Shown one piece after another: positions 1 to 11,207 of a stretch of 64,000 nt of DNA. Each line of letters begins with the position of its first letter. Position 1 is the stretch's first letter. The stretch comes from Nematopogon swammerdamellus. Its lineage: Eukaryota; Arthropoda; Insecta; Lepidoptera; Adelidae. A program made the translations under genes and the position numbers. The notes below the pieces were generated by a model, which made no database searches, had not been told where the DNA came from, and was given only the letters and a program-made list of their open reading frames with translations. The stretch is from contig OX336341.1 of the NCBI GenBank assembly GCA_946902875.1, positions 620,001 through 684,000 on the forward strand, read 5' to 3'.

Positions 1-1468
1 TGTCCACCTCCTGACTCCAACATCAGACCCTCGTCACCAAGTGTATTGGTAGAAGTATAGAACACTCGTTCAAACAAACCAAACGAGCCCATACTCGAGG
101 GGGTTACTAGTAACGGTTGAAGAGTTCCACTGTACACCTCCTGATTCCATCAACAGACCCTCGTCACCAAGTGTATTGGTAGAAGTATGGGACACTCGTC
201 GAAACCAACCAAATGAGCCCAAACTCGAGGGGGTTACTAGTAACGGTTGAAGAGTTCCACTGTACACCTCCTGACTCCATCATCAGACTCTCGTCACCAA
301 GTGTATTGGTATAAGTATGGGACACTCGTCCAAACCAACCAAATGAGCCCAAACTCGAGGGGGTTACTAGTAACGGTTGAAGAGTTCCACTGTACACCTC
401 CTGACTCCATCATCAGACCCTCGTCACCAAGTGTATTGGTAGAAGTATGGGACACTCTTCCAAACCAACCATATGAGCCCAAACTCGAGGGGGTTACTAG
501 TAACGGTTGAAGAGTTCCACTGTCCACCTCCTGACTCCATCATCAGACCCTCGTCACCAAGTGTATTGGTAGAAGTATGGAACACTCGTCCAAACCAACC
601 ATATGAGCCCAAACTCGAGGGGGTTACTAGTAACGGTTGAAGAGTTCCACTGTCCACCTCCTGACTCCATCATCAGACCCTCGTCACCAAGTGTATTGGT
701 AGAAGTATGGAACACTCGTCCAAACCAACCATATGAGCCCAAACTCGAGGGGGTTACTAGTAACGGTTGAAGAGTTCCACTGTCCACCTCCTGACTCCAT
801 CATCAGACCCTCGGCACCAAGTGTATTGGTAGAAGTATGGAACACTTGTCCAAACCAACCATATGAGCCCAAACTCGAGGGGGTTACTAGTAACGGTTGA
901 AGAGTTTCACTGTACACCTCCTGACTCCATCATCAGACCCTCGTCACCAAGTGTATTGGTAGAAGTATGGGACACTCGTCCAAACCAACCATATGAGCCC
1001 AAACTCCAGGGAGTTACTAGTAACGGTTGAAGAGTTCCACTGTCCACCTCCTGACTCCATCATCAGACCCTCGCCAAGTGTATTGGTAGAAGTATGGGGC
1101 ACTCGTCCAAACCAACCAAATGAGCCCAAACTCGAGGGGGTTACTAGTAACGGTTGAAGAGTTCCACTGTACACCTCCTGACTCCATCATCAGACCCTCG
1201 TCACCAAGTGTATTGGTAGAAGTATGGGACACTCTTCCAAACCAACCATATGAGCCCAAACTCGAGAGGGTTACTTGTAACGGTTGAAGAGTTCCACTAT
1301 CCACCTCCTGACTCCATCATCAGACCCTCGTCACCAAGTGTATTGGTAGAAGTATGGAACACTCGTCCAAACCAACCATATGAGCCCAAACTCGAGGGGT
1401 TACTAGTAACGGTTGAAGAGTTCCACTGTCCTCCTCCTGACTCCATCATCAGACCCTCGTTACCAAGT
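1..1468. repeat. 130-bp tandem satellite, about 11.3 units
   Basis: Unit starts (tgt.cacctcctga) fall at 1, 131, 261, 391, 521, 651, 781, 911, 1041, 1168, 1298 and 1427, so the period is 130 bp with one 3-bp and one 1-bp deletion. Units differ at only a few positions. The array begins before base 1 and ends inside a partial unit. Both strands show open frames of about 77 codons that recur with the period; they come from the repeat and do not look like genes. A single diverged unit lies at 35673-35752, inside a dispersed element, which suggests the satellite expanded from transposon DNA. Confidence 0.95.
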
Positions 1469-1630
1469 TGAAATTATCATAATATTGTATTGTCACGAGA
1501 ACTCAATGTGTGTGCAAAGTTTCATAAAAATCGGTTCAGTAGAAGTAGTTGAAAAAGTTGTCGCAAGATTTGAAACAAAGATAGTAACAAACAAACAAAC
1601 AAATATACGGAGTCAAGCTAAATAAAACCG
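1469..1630 (+). repeat. Transposon tail next to the satellite
   Basis: The satellite runs directly into text typical of insect retroelement 3' regions: 'gtttcataaaaatcggttc' followed by an (acaa)n run near 1588-1602. No protein can be read. Class uncertain. Confidence 0.4.
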
Positions 1631-3240
1631 TTTAAAAACGTATTAACTGAAGTATCGTGTTTGTTTATTCCATCTATGAATAATGTGTTCAGACACTTAA
1701 AGAAATTAGAGTACCTATATTCGCACCTCGTACAGCTGGCCAGCCTCTATCAATAGGTAAATCAAATCATTCCAAAAATATATCATTTATAATCGCACAT
1801 CACTCATTATAATTTTGTAAAATTCACTTCCATCGACGCTCACTATGACGCCAAAATTGCAACTATCAATTAAATTCGCACAAAAAGAGCCGTAATTGTG
1901 TAAGATATAGCCATTCTAGCGCACTAGTATAATATGTGTCAGTGCCTGAGCGCCACGCCTCGCCGTCGTCTCCGCTGCACTCATTTCACAATTCGCTATT
2001 GCATTTTATTACTTTTCCATTTCCTTCGGGATTTTCCTTTTTCCTCTGCCATAATTAAAAGCGTTTTCCGAGCGCCCATGCTTGCCGCCGACGACGTCGA
2101 TTCTCGGCGCGTCGGGGCGGGGAGCGGCGACGGGGTTGAGGGGGTCCACACTCGTAAGCACCTGCTGTATACTTAATGAATGAGCGTCTGAGGCGGAAGG
2201 AGACTGCTATTTTGCTTATATGTAGTCTAAGATCCGGCATAAGGAATTTATAGCCCCATGGTTTCTTTATGAAAAACCATAGTTTATAATAAAGATAAAA
2301 CGTAGAATAGATCGCGACTAAGTTGCCTAGCCATTTCTTGACCCCATAACCGTGACCCCCTCATCTCCAAATCTTTTCGGTATAAGATTCTGAAAAAAAA
2401 ATGGACGAACAAACGAACGTACCAAACGTTAGTTAACTTATTCATATAGTATGAAACAAAAATGAAGTGTGAAAGGGTGTTCAGTTTTCGTATGTGTAGC
2501 CTTAAAACTATCCAGTGTACCCTGTGGGTAGAATGAAAATAATCTCCACAGGTCAATATTCAATTTAAAATATTTTTAATTTTTACTTTTTCGCACCATC
2601 ATTGTGATCTACCTTCATTCTGTCTCTTCTCGTTATAACACCGGGTGTGCACAAGCTTCTCGATAATTCCTTCCTGCGCAAAGACTTCGTTCACTGGTGC
2701 CCTATAAGGTGTCTAGCTTGGCGATCTCCACGGCGGGGCCCCTAACCGGCGGAAGGACCCAGGTAACGGCGTCTCAGGGCGCCAGAAGCACCTCCGACTC
2801 CACAGCAAGGTAGCCCTTTCCTGTTTGCTTATTTGTACCAAATATCACATTTTTAATACAGTCCATTTCCAATTTTTGAACAAAGGGCAAGTCTGTAACA
2901 TGATTAGATTACAGAAAAACTACTCATTATTAAATCTAGGTGTAATATGAATAACATATAATAATTTAGAAATTGTTTTAGATATCATTCTCTAAATTAA
3001 TGAATATCCCCTATATGAGTTATTAATTTAGAGTCTGCTTTATCATGAAGTTGACTGAAGTCGAAAGTTGGTGCTTTCCGCTCAGTTCACTGTAGCCGTC
3101 ACGCGCACGCGCATGGTCACTTGGAAAGCTTGAGGTAACACCGGGCAGTACGGACAGGAACAAGGCGTTATGCGCTGAAATGTGTGTAACAGGCGACATA
3201 GCCAAAACCGTGTCAGGCAGGTCCCATAAAAATGGTTTTT
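1631..3240. other. No gene recognised
   Basis: AT-rich DNA with a GC-richer patch at 2640-2820 that has no convincing exon. Open frames here are short and carry no recognisable domain. Confidence 0.5.
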
Positions 3241-3242
3241 AC

Positions 3243-3330
3243 CGAATAGAATAGAAAATCTTTATTGGGCACAATTGAAAGAAAAACAGTACTATAAAAT
3301 AAACAAGATAATACAGAAGTGCACAAAGTC
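3243..3330 (-). repeat. LINE-like 3' tail with (gaata)n
   Basis: Starts with 'gaatagaatagaaaatcttt' and continues into a sequence like other LINE tails here (the + strand counterpart 'tttctattctattc' is near 33760). The simple repeat at the left edge suggests the 3' end of a minus-strand LINE. Confidence 0.4.
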
Positions 3331-3710
3331 AGACTGATCACAATTTTTTTCCGATGAACCTTCAGAAGCTTCACTTCACCAGCATCAGCGTTCTGCCGCC
3401 GCCGCCGCCGCCTACGCGCCGCCGTCGCGCCGCCGCGCCGTCGCGTCGCCTCCGCAGCTGATGTCATTAATGGGCATCTCCTTTTGTCCTCGACTATTCC
3501 CCTTAATTGATGAATACTTAAGCATTTAGATATTGTTCTTTTGTGAAGGGGCCTTTCAATACTTAGCGCTTGGGTCGCTGGAATAATAATCAGTGGAGAA
3601 GAGAACATTTAAGGCTTTTTCATTTTATTAATGAACACTGATTTATGGCTATATACATATATATAATAGAAACTATGATCTGCAAATAAAAGAAATATTG
3701 AGAATACACC

Positions 3711-3849
3711 ACGTTTTACACCGGTTCCGAACAGTGAATCAGCACGTACTATTTCCGTCAGAAAAACTCATTGGTACAAGCCGACCGGATTGGAACATCG
3801 GACCTCTCGCAAAAGATGCCGACGCCAGACCACTAGGCCACTCACCGCT
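3711..3849 (-). repeat. SINE-2 head fragment
   Basis: Minus-strand match to the class II tRNA-like head of SINE-2 (full copies at 31228, 42451 and 52256), covering the B-box region and the 'tcattggtacaagccgacc' segment. The body is missing. Confidence 0.75.
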
Positions 3850-4368
3850 AGGTCCAAAATATTCTTGGATAGGTCCGATTTAAACCATTCTAAACATTGT
3901 TAACACTCCCAGCTCATAAAATATTTTCTCAGGAAGCAATTGTATAAGAAAATAATTAATAAAAATATATAAACATTTATTACTTACTTTCACATTTTAA
4001 TGTGTATATTCTTATATGAAAATTGAAAAACAGATTTTTTTGTTATAAAAAAAACAGAAATAAAATACTGCGCAATATGTCGACCACTCCAAATTACCTG
4101 AGTTGTGGCTACAACGCACACACAGGTAAATAAATAAATAAGAATGCAGGCTCTCGTAGCACCGCGAGTTGCCGCATCACGACACACGCACAAAAACAAC
4201 CCTGGGAACCTGCCGTGTGACTCCAGCCCGCCCATCCAGCCGCGCTCCAGGGTCCCACTCTGTCTCCGCTACTCTTCAAATTACCTCAAAGTATCTAATC
4301 CTAGAACGATCCTTGTTGACAATGTGTAGTTTTAATTTGTAGCTGTAATAACTGATAGCGCACCGATG

Positions 4369-4606
4369 TTTTTTTTATTTTTATGGAAAATGACACCGTT
4401 GGCTACAACACCTACAACATCCGTGATGTCAGCCCATAACACCGGGTGAACTAGGTGCTACGTCAGTGCTTCCCTTCATTTCGCGCCGGCTACACTGAAC
4501 TGGACGGAAAACACGAACTATTTACATAGCCGTTTCGACCGGCGTTTCGCTCAGTGCGGTGGTACCAACCCGGCCGGGATAAACCCTACCACCCAGTAAG
4601 GTAAGA
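4369..4606 (-). repeat. SINE-1 body and tail, head missing
   Basis: Reads from a T run (A-tail on the minus strand) through 'catccgtgatgtcagccc' and 'ggtaccaaccc' to the 'ccctaccacccagtaagg' part of the shared body. The 5S/tRNA-like head is absent, so this is a 5'-truncated copy. Confidence 0.85.
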
Positions 4607-4865
4607 AAATGTTGTTGATATTACAAAATATATAAAAAAGCTATGATGGGGCACAGCTGCTGCAGATATGACGAGCGTTAGAGTGAACGGGTGTTGTTCT
4701 GGCGGTCATGGACCGGGAGTCGACCGACATAGTGTCGGCAGTGGTTTCGGGAAGCCGAGGGCACGAGAAACGGTTGCCGTCCGGGAGAGACCTATGTCCA
4801 ACCAGTAGACAGCACAGCAGGTCGATAAAGAAGACAAATAAGTTATGTATAGGTACGTATTTATT

Positions 4866-4975
4866 TATCCGGCATGGCTTTCGCAACCCCACATACGACG
4901 GAATGCCCATGGTCGTCGTTAGACACCGTATGGGTGGCCAAACGCCACAGTCGCGATATCAATAAAAATAAATTT
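4866..4975 (+). repeat. LINE 3'-end fragment (CR1/Jockey-like family)
   Basis: Contains 'ggcatggctttcgcaaccc', 'atgcccatggtcgtcgtt' and an 'aataaaaataaa' tail. It matches the extreme 3' end of the LINE better preserved at 19196-19540 and 54780-55628. Only the last codons and UTR remain. Confidence 0.7.
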
Positions 4976-6240
4976 ATTCTAATTATACAAATGCATAATT
5001 AATTGTGTGTCTTAAAACAGTATTACACTGCACCACTAAATTAGACTCATATTTTTTACTGTAGCAATATTTCACACAAATATAGTGTTATTTGAGGTTT
5101 TAACTATTAATATTAGAATTTGAGTCCCTCCTTTCCTCATTTCGTATGACCAACCTATTACAACAACGTCGTCTAAATAACGTCGTAAATAAACAAAGAC
5201 TAAACCTAAACAACTAATACTAATATTGGAGCAAACCGTACTGCAGTTTCGCCAGGAGCAATATCTCTGCGGTTCTGCCCGATTCGTCTCTGTCTTGGCG
5301 TTCAGCTCCGTGCGAGGATTAATGGGCGAAGCAATTAAAGTAGTAAACAGGTGTACGTACGGGCGCTCTTCCGACGCAACGCTTCCTTAGTGCTCCCCTG
5401 CGTGTGTGTCGCCTCCCACCCCACTTACCGACCCGCGCCACCCCACCGCCACCCCACCGCCTCCGCCGCCAAGGAATTAGGCACGCTCACATGAGCTACT
5501 TATCAAGGTTTCACTCATTCTCTAAGTTTATCATTTATTCCACATATATGATAATAATAAAAGAAAAAAAATTGAATTACAAGCATGCTTAATTAATTAA
5601 TAATATTTGTTTATGCTATTCGATTTGGAGGAAAATCAACAATTTAGTTTTACAGAACAAATTAATAAACACAACTTATAAATAAAAGATTTCCTCTATA
5701 GGGGCCAAACATAGGCCAAACACATTGTCCCTAGGACGGACACAGCATTCCCCCTCTGAATAGCGATAGAAACACGCTAACGGAAAAATGCTGCAGCTCG
5801 CCGCGGCCGGTCACCTGAACATTCTATTAATTTGTTTGCCAATTTTGCGGGCGAACTTACACGCGTCATTGCTCCATGGGCCAAGCATCTCGACGGCAAA
5901 GGCGAGGAACTCAAATCTATCCTTAATTAATTAATACTTAAATTATATTTATTTGTTTGTCGATAAAGAGTGTATGTACTTTCATAAATGTGTCACTGCT
6001 ACCACACCAGGTACAGCTTGTTCTAGGGTAAACAGCACGATATATAATAGTAGAATACAACTTACCTCAGAATAAGAAATTGCTATAAGGAACAACAAAC
6101 ACTGTTAAAGGACTCTGTGATATACACAGAAGTGCAGTGCTTTGCTCGGTGTTTGTCATTGTCTGTAGTAATATAAACGCTATAACTGTGGTGTCCGTAT
6201 TGAAACTTACTGTGTACCTACAGTGTAACATGAATGTCTC
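4976..6240. other. No gene recognised
   Basis: AT-rich intergenic DNA with a proline-codon-rich GC patch at 5395-5480. No domain or intron-exon structure can be supported. Confidence 0.5.
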
Positions 6241-6242
6241 TG

Positions 6243-6697
6243 CAGGGTGTTGTAACGGCCACTACATAAAATTTAGGAAATGATTATTGCGATCAATAGT
6301 GACAAAAAAGTAAAATAACCTTTTTCTGAATTCCCTTTGAATAAAAAGTTACAGTTTTCATACAAACTAATTGATTTATTTAGTGTAAAAAGGATCTAAT
6401 GCCCCGCATGAACATGGGAATGAAAGGCGCGCGATGAGTGAGCAAGCAAGAACGAGTGACCGGAGCGAGGAAATGCGCTGCGGGTGGCGGCGCGGCGTGA
6501 GTTCTTGAATCCGACCGTTCCCGTGCCAGCACCCTATCTCCGCGCGCGTCAAATTGCACTTGACGAAAACATAAATTTCAAAAATTAATATCTCGAGAAC
6601 AAGACACTTTAGAGAAAAACTTTATTTACTTTTTTGTCTCGAAAAAACATGACGATTCCGCTGGCGAAATTAATGTACTGGCCGTTACAACATCCTG
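6243..6697. mobile_element. 455-bp TIR element (MITE)
   Basis: The ends are imperfect inverted repeats of about 19 bp: 'cagggtgttgtaacggcc' on the left and 'ggccgttacaacatcctg' on the right. The interior is non-coding and has a GC-rich stretch at 6420-6560. No clear target duplication was seen. Family not assigned. Confidence 0.7.
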
Positions 6698-8100
6698 TAT
6701 AGTGACAATAAATAGAATTTAAAAAAAAATTATTTCTAAAACTGGTCAAGAACAACGTGCTAGAATGCTAGAACAATATGAGTCTTGTCACAATACCCTT
6801 GATATTATCGCTGACAATATCGCTCATGTGCACATTCGCTTAGTACCACCCTGTGTATTACACAAGGAACCTTTAGGGACCTCGGTAGGTACGCCTGAAG
6901 GGGGGAGCATCTTAACATGTGTCCCCCCATGATGTCCCCACTGCGCCAAAGCCTTACTACCACAGTACCACCTCACCTCTTCTCAAGACTACAAACAGTC
7001 AACCTAGTTGAGATAGAGGGGGCTGAGCCAGTCATTATATCTTAGTATTGTCAATAAGTAGGTAAGTATTTTTTTTTTGTTGAAACGCCTGGTTTAACTA
7101 CTAACTCGTTAACGGCTCAACCGATTAACATACAGTTTTGACCAATGTATATATTTCATTGTACCTTTCTCTGGCCAAACATAGCTCGTTTCTATAGGTG
7201 AAATTAGTGAAAACAATTAGTGAAAGTATGTCTGTGTTTTGGTGATCTTTGAAAAACAACATATTTATTTACTTTATATTATATATTATATTTGCAGGGA
7301 AAGCAGTACACACAAATATACATAATCACATACTAATTCACCACAAAGCATTAAAAATAGAAATAGACAAAATATGTAGATATATTTAATGTACAAAATA
7401 CAATTAAAATTAAATTGTAGCATAAATATATATGTTTATTTAAGGTTTGGCAAATCAAAATCTCTCTTCTTTTTTTCTTCTCCTATAATTATTAAAATTT
7501 TTGTAAAGTTTTTTTTAGAAAAAGTAAATAGCGGCAGTTTATCTTGCCCGCTTCTATGTCGAAGCTTGCAAGAAAACAAAGAGCCAAACTAAATAGGAAT
7601 GAATGAAGTGTGGAGCGGGGCGCCTCGTGGGAACGCCGCAGTGTGCTCCGCTCCGTCGAGCAAATTGCCTGAGAATTTGAAAATGTTTCGGCGAACGTTT
7701 AGCACTTATGTAGATGTTTGAACAATATTGGCACTTCGTTTATTAGTTTCACCAAAACGTAAAAACATCTTCGGCATACATGCGAGGATTGCGGGTAAGA
7801 TATTATTATGAAAGCTTTTAAATAAAATTGTTTGTAAGTACTTAGCTGAACCCAAAAATCTAAATAAAATGTATTTGTTTAAAGATAATAATATCTTCAA
7901 ACTTTATTTCATTTTAGTCTGTTAAACTAATACAAAATATGGTATTCTTTATACAAATAAAATGTGGGATTCGGTATGTAAAAATGTTACAATTTACAAA
8001 ATCGTGCACCCTTATCTATGTATGTATATAGAGAGTCAATGGGCACCGTTATCAACTTATCACATAAAGTTGAAACGGTTCCCCATGTCCATATAAACTT
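6698..8100. other. No gene recognised
   Basis: AT-rich DNA with runs of T and A. No protein domain, RNA gene or well-bounded repeat was seen. Confidence 0.45.
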
Positions 8101-8309
8101 ATAATAAAAATAGGGTTCGTGCGGATGGATTAAATGGATTACTTTACGATTTATTATTTTCATATTTGTGACAGTGACAGACAGACGACAGACGTACGGA
8201 CGGATTGCTACGGGATTTATGGCTACGGAACCCTAAAAATGTATGTATATTCAACTTCACTACTAACTTCACTTCACGTGTGTATGTCCTGGGTGGAATG
8301 GAAAGGGAC

Positions 8310-8554
8310 ACGGTTGGCTACATCAAATCAAATCAAATCAAATCATTTATTGTGCACAAAAGAACAATCACGTTAAGATACATAAACAATTCACATAAAT
8401 TTACATTTTTGAGATGCTTCGAGAGTATCTTAACCTACTACATCCGTGATGTCAGCCTATAACACCATGGTGAACAGGTGCCATGTCAGTGCTTCCCTTC
8501 ATTTCACGTCGGCTACACTGAACTGGACGGAAAACACGAACTATTTACATAGCC
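8310..8554 (-). repeat. SINE-1 tail, interrupted by an insertion
   Basis: SINE-1 tail text at 8310-8324 ('acacggttggctacatca') resumes at about 8440 ('catccgtgatgtcagcc') and runs to 'ttacatagcc' at 8553. Between them, about 8325-8438, is an unrelated piece starting with (aatca)n and 'tttattgtgcac', like a LINE 3' tail. The SINE match stops where the Penelope remnant begins. Confidence 0.7.
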
Positions 8555-8556
8555 AT

Positions 8557-9474
8557 TATTTTTAAACACAACAGCTTTACTCACGGTTATTAACGAGCTA
8601 TGTGGCTCGACGTTTCGGGCCAAGCGTATGGCCCATCATCATGAGCACTCTGCCTGGTGAGACGGTTGGCAGAGAACTGTCAGATCTTCGTCCATCGTTG
8701 ACGAAGATTGTAGCTGTGGCCAGTGCGGGTGTTTCCGTAGACGAGGTTTCAGGTGCGTTCCGGATCTCGGCGGAGAGACAGAAGGCGCTGACGGTGTCCA
8801 CTTCCGGCTGGTCGTGTCCGTCGTGTCTTCTTCTCTTGAGCGGCGCTATGACTGGGTTCCACATCGGCGACAAATTCAAGGCGTCCTTGATTTCGATGGA
8901 CTCTCAGACGAGACGTGGGACGTGTCGTGTTTCAGTCGCAAGAATTTTTACCTGATCTAACCTAATCCAGTGGTTCGTTCCGGAGTCCATGTGATCGCAC
9001 ACTGCCGATTTGTCGGAGTCCAGTTGTCTCGCTGCTCGTATGTGCTCCGAGACCCGCGTCGCTATGCTCCTCTTCGTCTGCCCGATGTATGACTTTCCAC
9101 AGCTACATGGGATTTGGTACACGCCGGCAGACTGGAGTGGTAACTTGTCTTTTACCGAACGTAGCATCTGTGATACTTTTTTGTAGGGAGTAAACACAGT
9201 GCCGATGCTGAGTTTCTTCAGTCTCCTCCCTATTTTATGGAGCCCATGGCCACCCCATCGGTTTGTACGTAGTAGTCGCCGTCCCACAGGAAGTAGTTCG
9301 ACGTCAGGCAGTGCTGTAACATATTCACATACTCTATACTTATGTCATTTTCTTGATGACATCAACTGAGTCGCTTATAGGTACGTTCGTGTAGAGCGAT
9401 TCCACGTCGAAACTGACCAGAATATCCGTCGGCGACACTTTCATGTTGGACATCATTTCTACGAAATGGTAAGG
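8557..9474 (-). pseudogene. Penelope-like retroelement remnant (RT fragment plus GIY-YIG)
   Basis: Three minus-strand pieces can be read. At about 9340-9470, an RT fragment contains DILVSFDVESLYTNVPI. At about 9238-9290, [18 protein letters not shown] is a Penelope RT motif. At 8904-9230 there is a linker plus a GIY-YIG endonuclease core ([20 protein letters not shown], then SEH). The frame continues after a stop near 8900 towards the 3' end at 8598. Penelope elements normally carry RT followed by GIY-YIG, which is the order here. The catalytic part of RT after VAMG is deleted and there are several frame breaks, so the copy is dead. Remains of SINE-1 lie on both sides. Confidence 0.85.
8607..8645 (-). 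ncRNA. Hammerhead-ribozyme-like motif, degenerate
   Basis: On the minus strand the order is ATGATGA, U, GGGCC, an 8-nt loop, GGCCC, GAAACGUC. This matches a minimal hammerhead: CUGANGA box, stem II, GAAA, then the GUC cleavage triplet in an ACGU context. The first core C is replaced by A, which should abolish catalysis. Penelope-like elements are known to carry hammerheads. A second copy is at 10872-10909. Confidence 0.55.
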
Positions 9475-9477
9475 ACT

Positions 9478-9594
9478 GGAATCCGAACCACGGACAGCCT
9501 CCAACGGTCGAGCGGTTACCCATCCAAGTACTGGCCGTGCTCAGGGTTGCTTAACAACAGTCGACAGACCGCACCACTGAGCTACCGAGGCTGA
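9478..9594 (-). repeat. SINE-1 head fragment with 5S-like region
   Basis: Minus-strand head only: 'gaggctga' end signature at 9586-9593, A-box equivalent 'ctgagctacc', and the 5S-like 'cccatccaagtactggcc'. The body is missing and its expected position is taken by the Penelope remnant. Confidence 0.8.
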
Positions 9595-9709
9595 CAAATT
9601 CAACATTTTCACTGTTCACCATTTTTCTTTGCGACCAAAATGTTACGTTTTATGTAAATGTTAATGTTTTTGAATAACTGTGCATCCTCCTCTGAATAAT
9701 ACTGCTATA

Positions 9710-10153
9710 CAGGGTATTTCAGGATAGGCTTGAGAAACTTCAGGAATAGAACGTACTCATTATTAGAAGAAAAAATCCTTATCACTTAAATCGAAATCCC
9801 GTATTTTTTTTTCATAAAAAAATTGGAAATTCTTATAAAAACTCGATGCACAGTGAGTATGGGGAGGTGCTTTCTAGGTATAGGGAGTGCAATGACCTAG
9901 TCCAGTGCCCTTTTTCTTTTGATTTCTATTAAACTTAAGTGTTTGGAATTTACCTACATGCAGTTCAATTCTACTAGTTAAAAATTTTTATTTTGTCATT
10001 TAATTTTTATTCAATAAAGGCGGATGTTAACCGTCCACCAAATCTCGATGAAACAATTTACACCATAAAGTACTATAAAATTACCGAATCTGGGAAAAAG
10101 TTTTTCGTTCCATGCATGAAGTTACGAAATCCTATGATGAAACACCCTGTATA
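9710..10153. mobile_element. TIR element with 'tacagggtgtttca' type ends
   Basis: Left end 'tacagggtatttcaggat' at about 9711. Right end 'atgaaacaccctgta' ending about 10152. These are imperfect inverted repeats flanked by TA. Non-coding interior of about 440 bp. TA flanks would fit a Tc1/mariner-type MITE, but the superfamily is not proven. Confidence 0.6.
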
Positions 10154-10201
10154 ACCGGTATAGTTATTCAGTATGTACAGTACAAAGAAGGCTTACTCAG
10201 C

Positions 10202-10263
10202 AGTATGTACTTACCAAAGAGTTTGTATTACGTACGTAATACAAACTCTTTGGTACGTACATG
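10202..10263. repeat. Near-perfect 60-bp palindrome
   Basis: 'ccaaagagtttgtattacg' is followed directly by its reverse complement 'cgtaatacaaactctttgg', centred on tacgta at about 10233. The outer flanks gtatgtac/gtacgtac extend it imperfectly. It has almost no loop, so it could extrude as a cruciform. Confidence 0.85.
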
Positions 10264-10333
10264 CCGGAAGGGACATGCGACGTCGTCTCCTGCGTCAGAT
10301 AATAATGAATTTCGGCAGCACGTCGCTATGAAG

Positions 10334-10363
10334 CGGGGCGGAGGGGGAGGGGGCGGGGCCACT
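10334..10363 (+). other. G-rich run, possible G-quadruplex
   Basis: Four or more G runs of at least three ('ggggcggagggggagggg' then 'gcgggg') lie within 30 bases. This fits a quadruplex pattern. No gene start is seen next to it. Confidence 0.4.
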
Positions 10364-10844
10364 TGGCTTTATGACCTCGAGGCTTTATAGGTCGTAAACG
10401 CGGTACCACCTGTGCTTCTCCGCGCGTGACCTTTGCTTCTAGGGCTGCGTGACCTTTGCATCATAGTTGTATTGTTTTCATTCATATTGTATTGTAAATG
10501 CAAGCGTTTGTCGTTTACACCGTTACTGTTACGGTAACACGAGATGCCATTTGCATTTTAATAACATTCTCAAAAAAAAAAAAGATAAATAAAAATAGTA
10601 TAGTGAAGCTTGTGGTCGTGGACCCCCTGCAATCAAGGACCCCAAAAGCTTATGATGAACCTCACTTTTTGATAGAGTGATACTTTTTAAGCCATCTTGC
10701 ATTTAATTAAAGGGATAGGAATTGTAATGAAACGTAAAACGTTATATTATGAGCTCGAGTCACTAAACTCTACATTAACTATGTACCTATTCGTTTAGGC
10801 TTTTACCGTTGTTGCACATTATCGTAATGTTTTCATTTATCCGG

Positions 10845-11150
10845 TGAATGAATCAGAACGACTTAGATTGGTGGATGTTTCGTCCCTCGCTCTGGAGACA
10901 TCGTCAGGACTCGCGGAACTGCGACGACCTGGAGGACACCCGACTGACGTCGTCCAATCAGATGTCGACTGCCGGTCGCCGCCAACGTAGATTGTAGCGA
11001 TGAGAGGGTACTTCGGCAGATACGGGCAGGTTCGGAAATTTCTATGGATTCTCGAACCAAACGTGGTACATAGTGTTTTTTCCCTGCTATTGTTCTGGTT
11101 TGGTCGAATCGAATCCAATGATTATTGCCAATGTCCATGACCAATAAACT
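10845..11150 (-). pseudogene. Second Penelope-like remnant (C-terminal end)
   Basis: The minus-strand frame reads NHWIRFDQTRTIAGKKHYVP then RLVRESIEI, matching the first remnant ([23 protein letters not shown]). It is the tail of the GIY-YIG domain and the C-terminal extension. The RT and the GIY-YIG core are missing. It differs enough from the copy at 8557 to be a separate, older insertion of a related family. Confidence 0.8.
10872..10909 (-). ncRNA. Hammerhead-ribozyme-like motif, core intact
   Basis: The minus strand has CUGACGA (fits CUGANGA), one U, a stem GUCUC...GAGGGAC with some mismatch, then GAAAC and AUC as a permitted NUH cleavage triplet. Stem II differs from the copy at 8607-8645 but still pairs, while the core boxes are kept. 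An unpaired U sits between the box and stem II in both copies. Confidence 0.55.
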
Positions 11151-11207
11151 ATGCAGTAACGCTCACTCCTGCTATTATCGCCTAATTGGCATAAGAACTG
11201 CTTCCAT

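Noticed and set aside
1..1471. Row of about 77-codon open frames on both strands
   Set aside because: They repeat with the 130-bp satellite and shift with its indels. No start context or domain.
2640..2820. GC-rich patch as a possible host exon
   Set aside because: Stops in all frames or no consistent splice signals, and no recognisable peptide.
8602..8955. 117-codon plus-strand frame
   Set aside because: Antisense shadow of the Penelope C-terminal frame.
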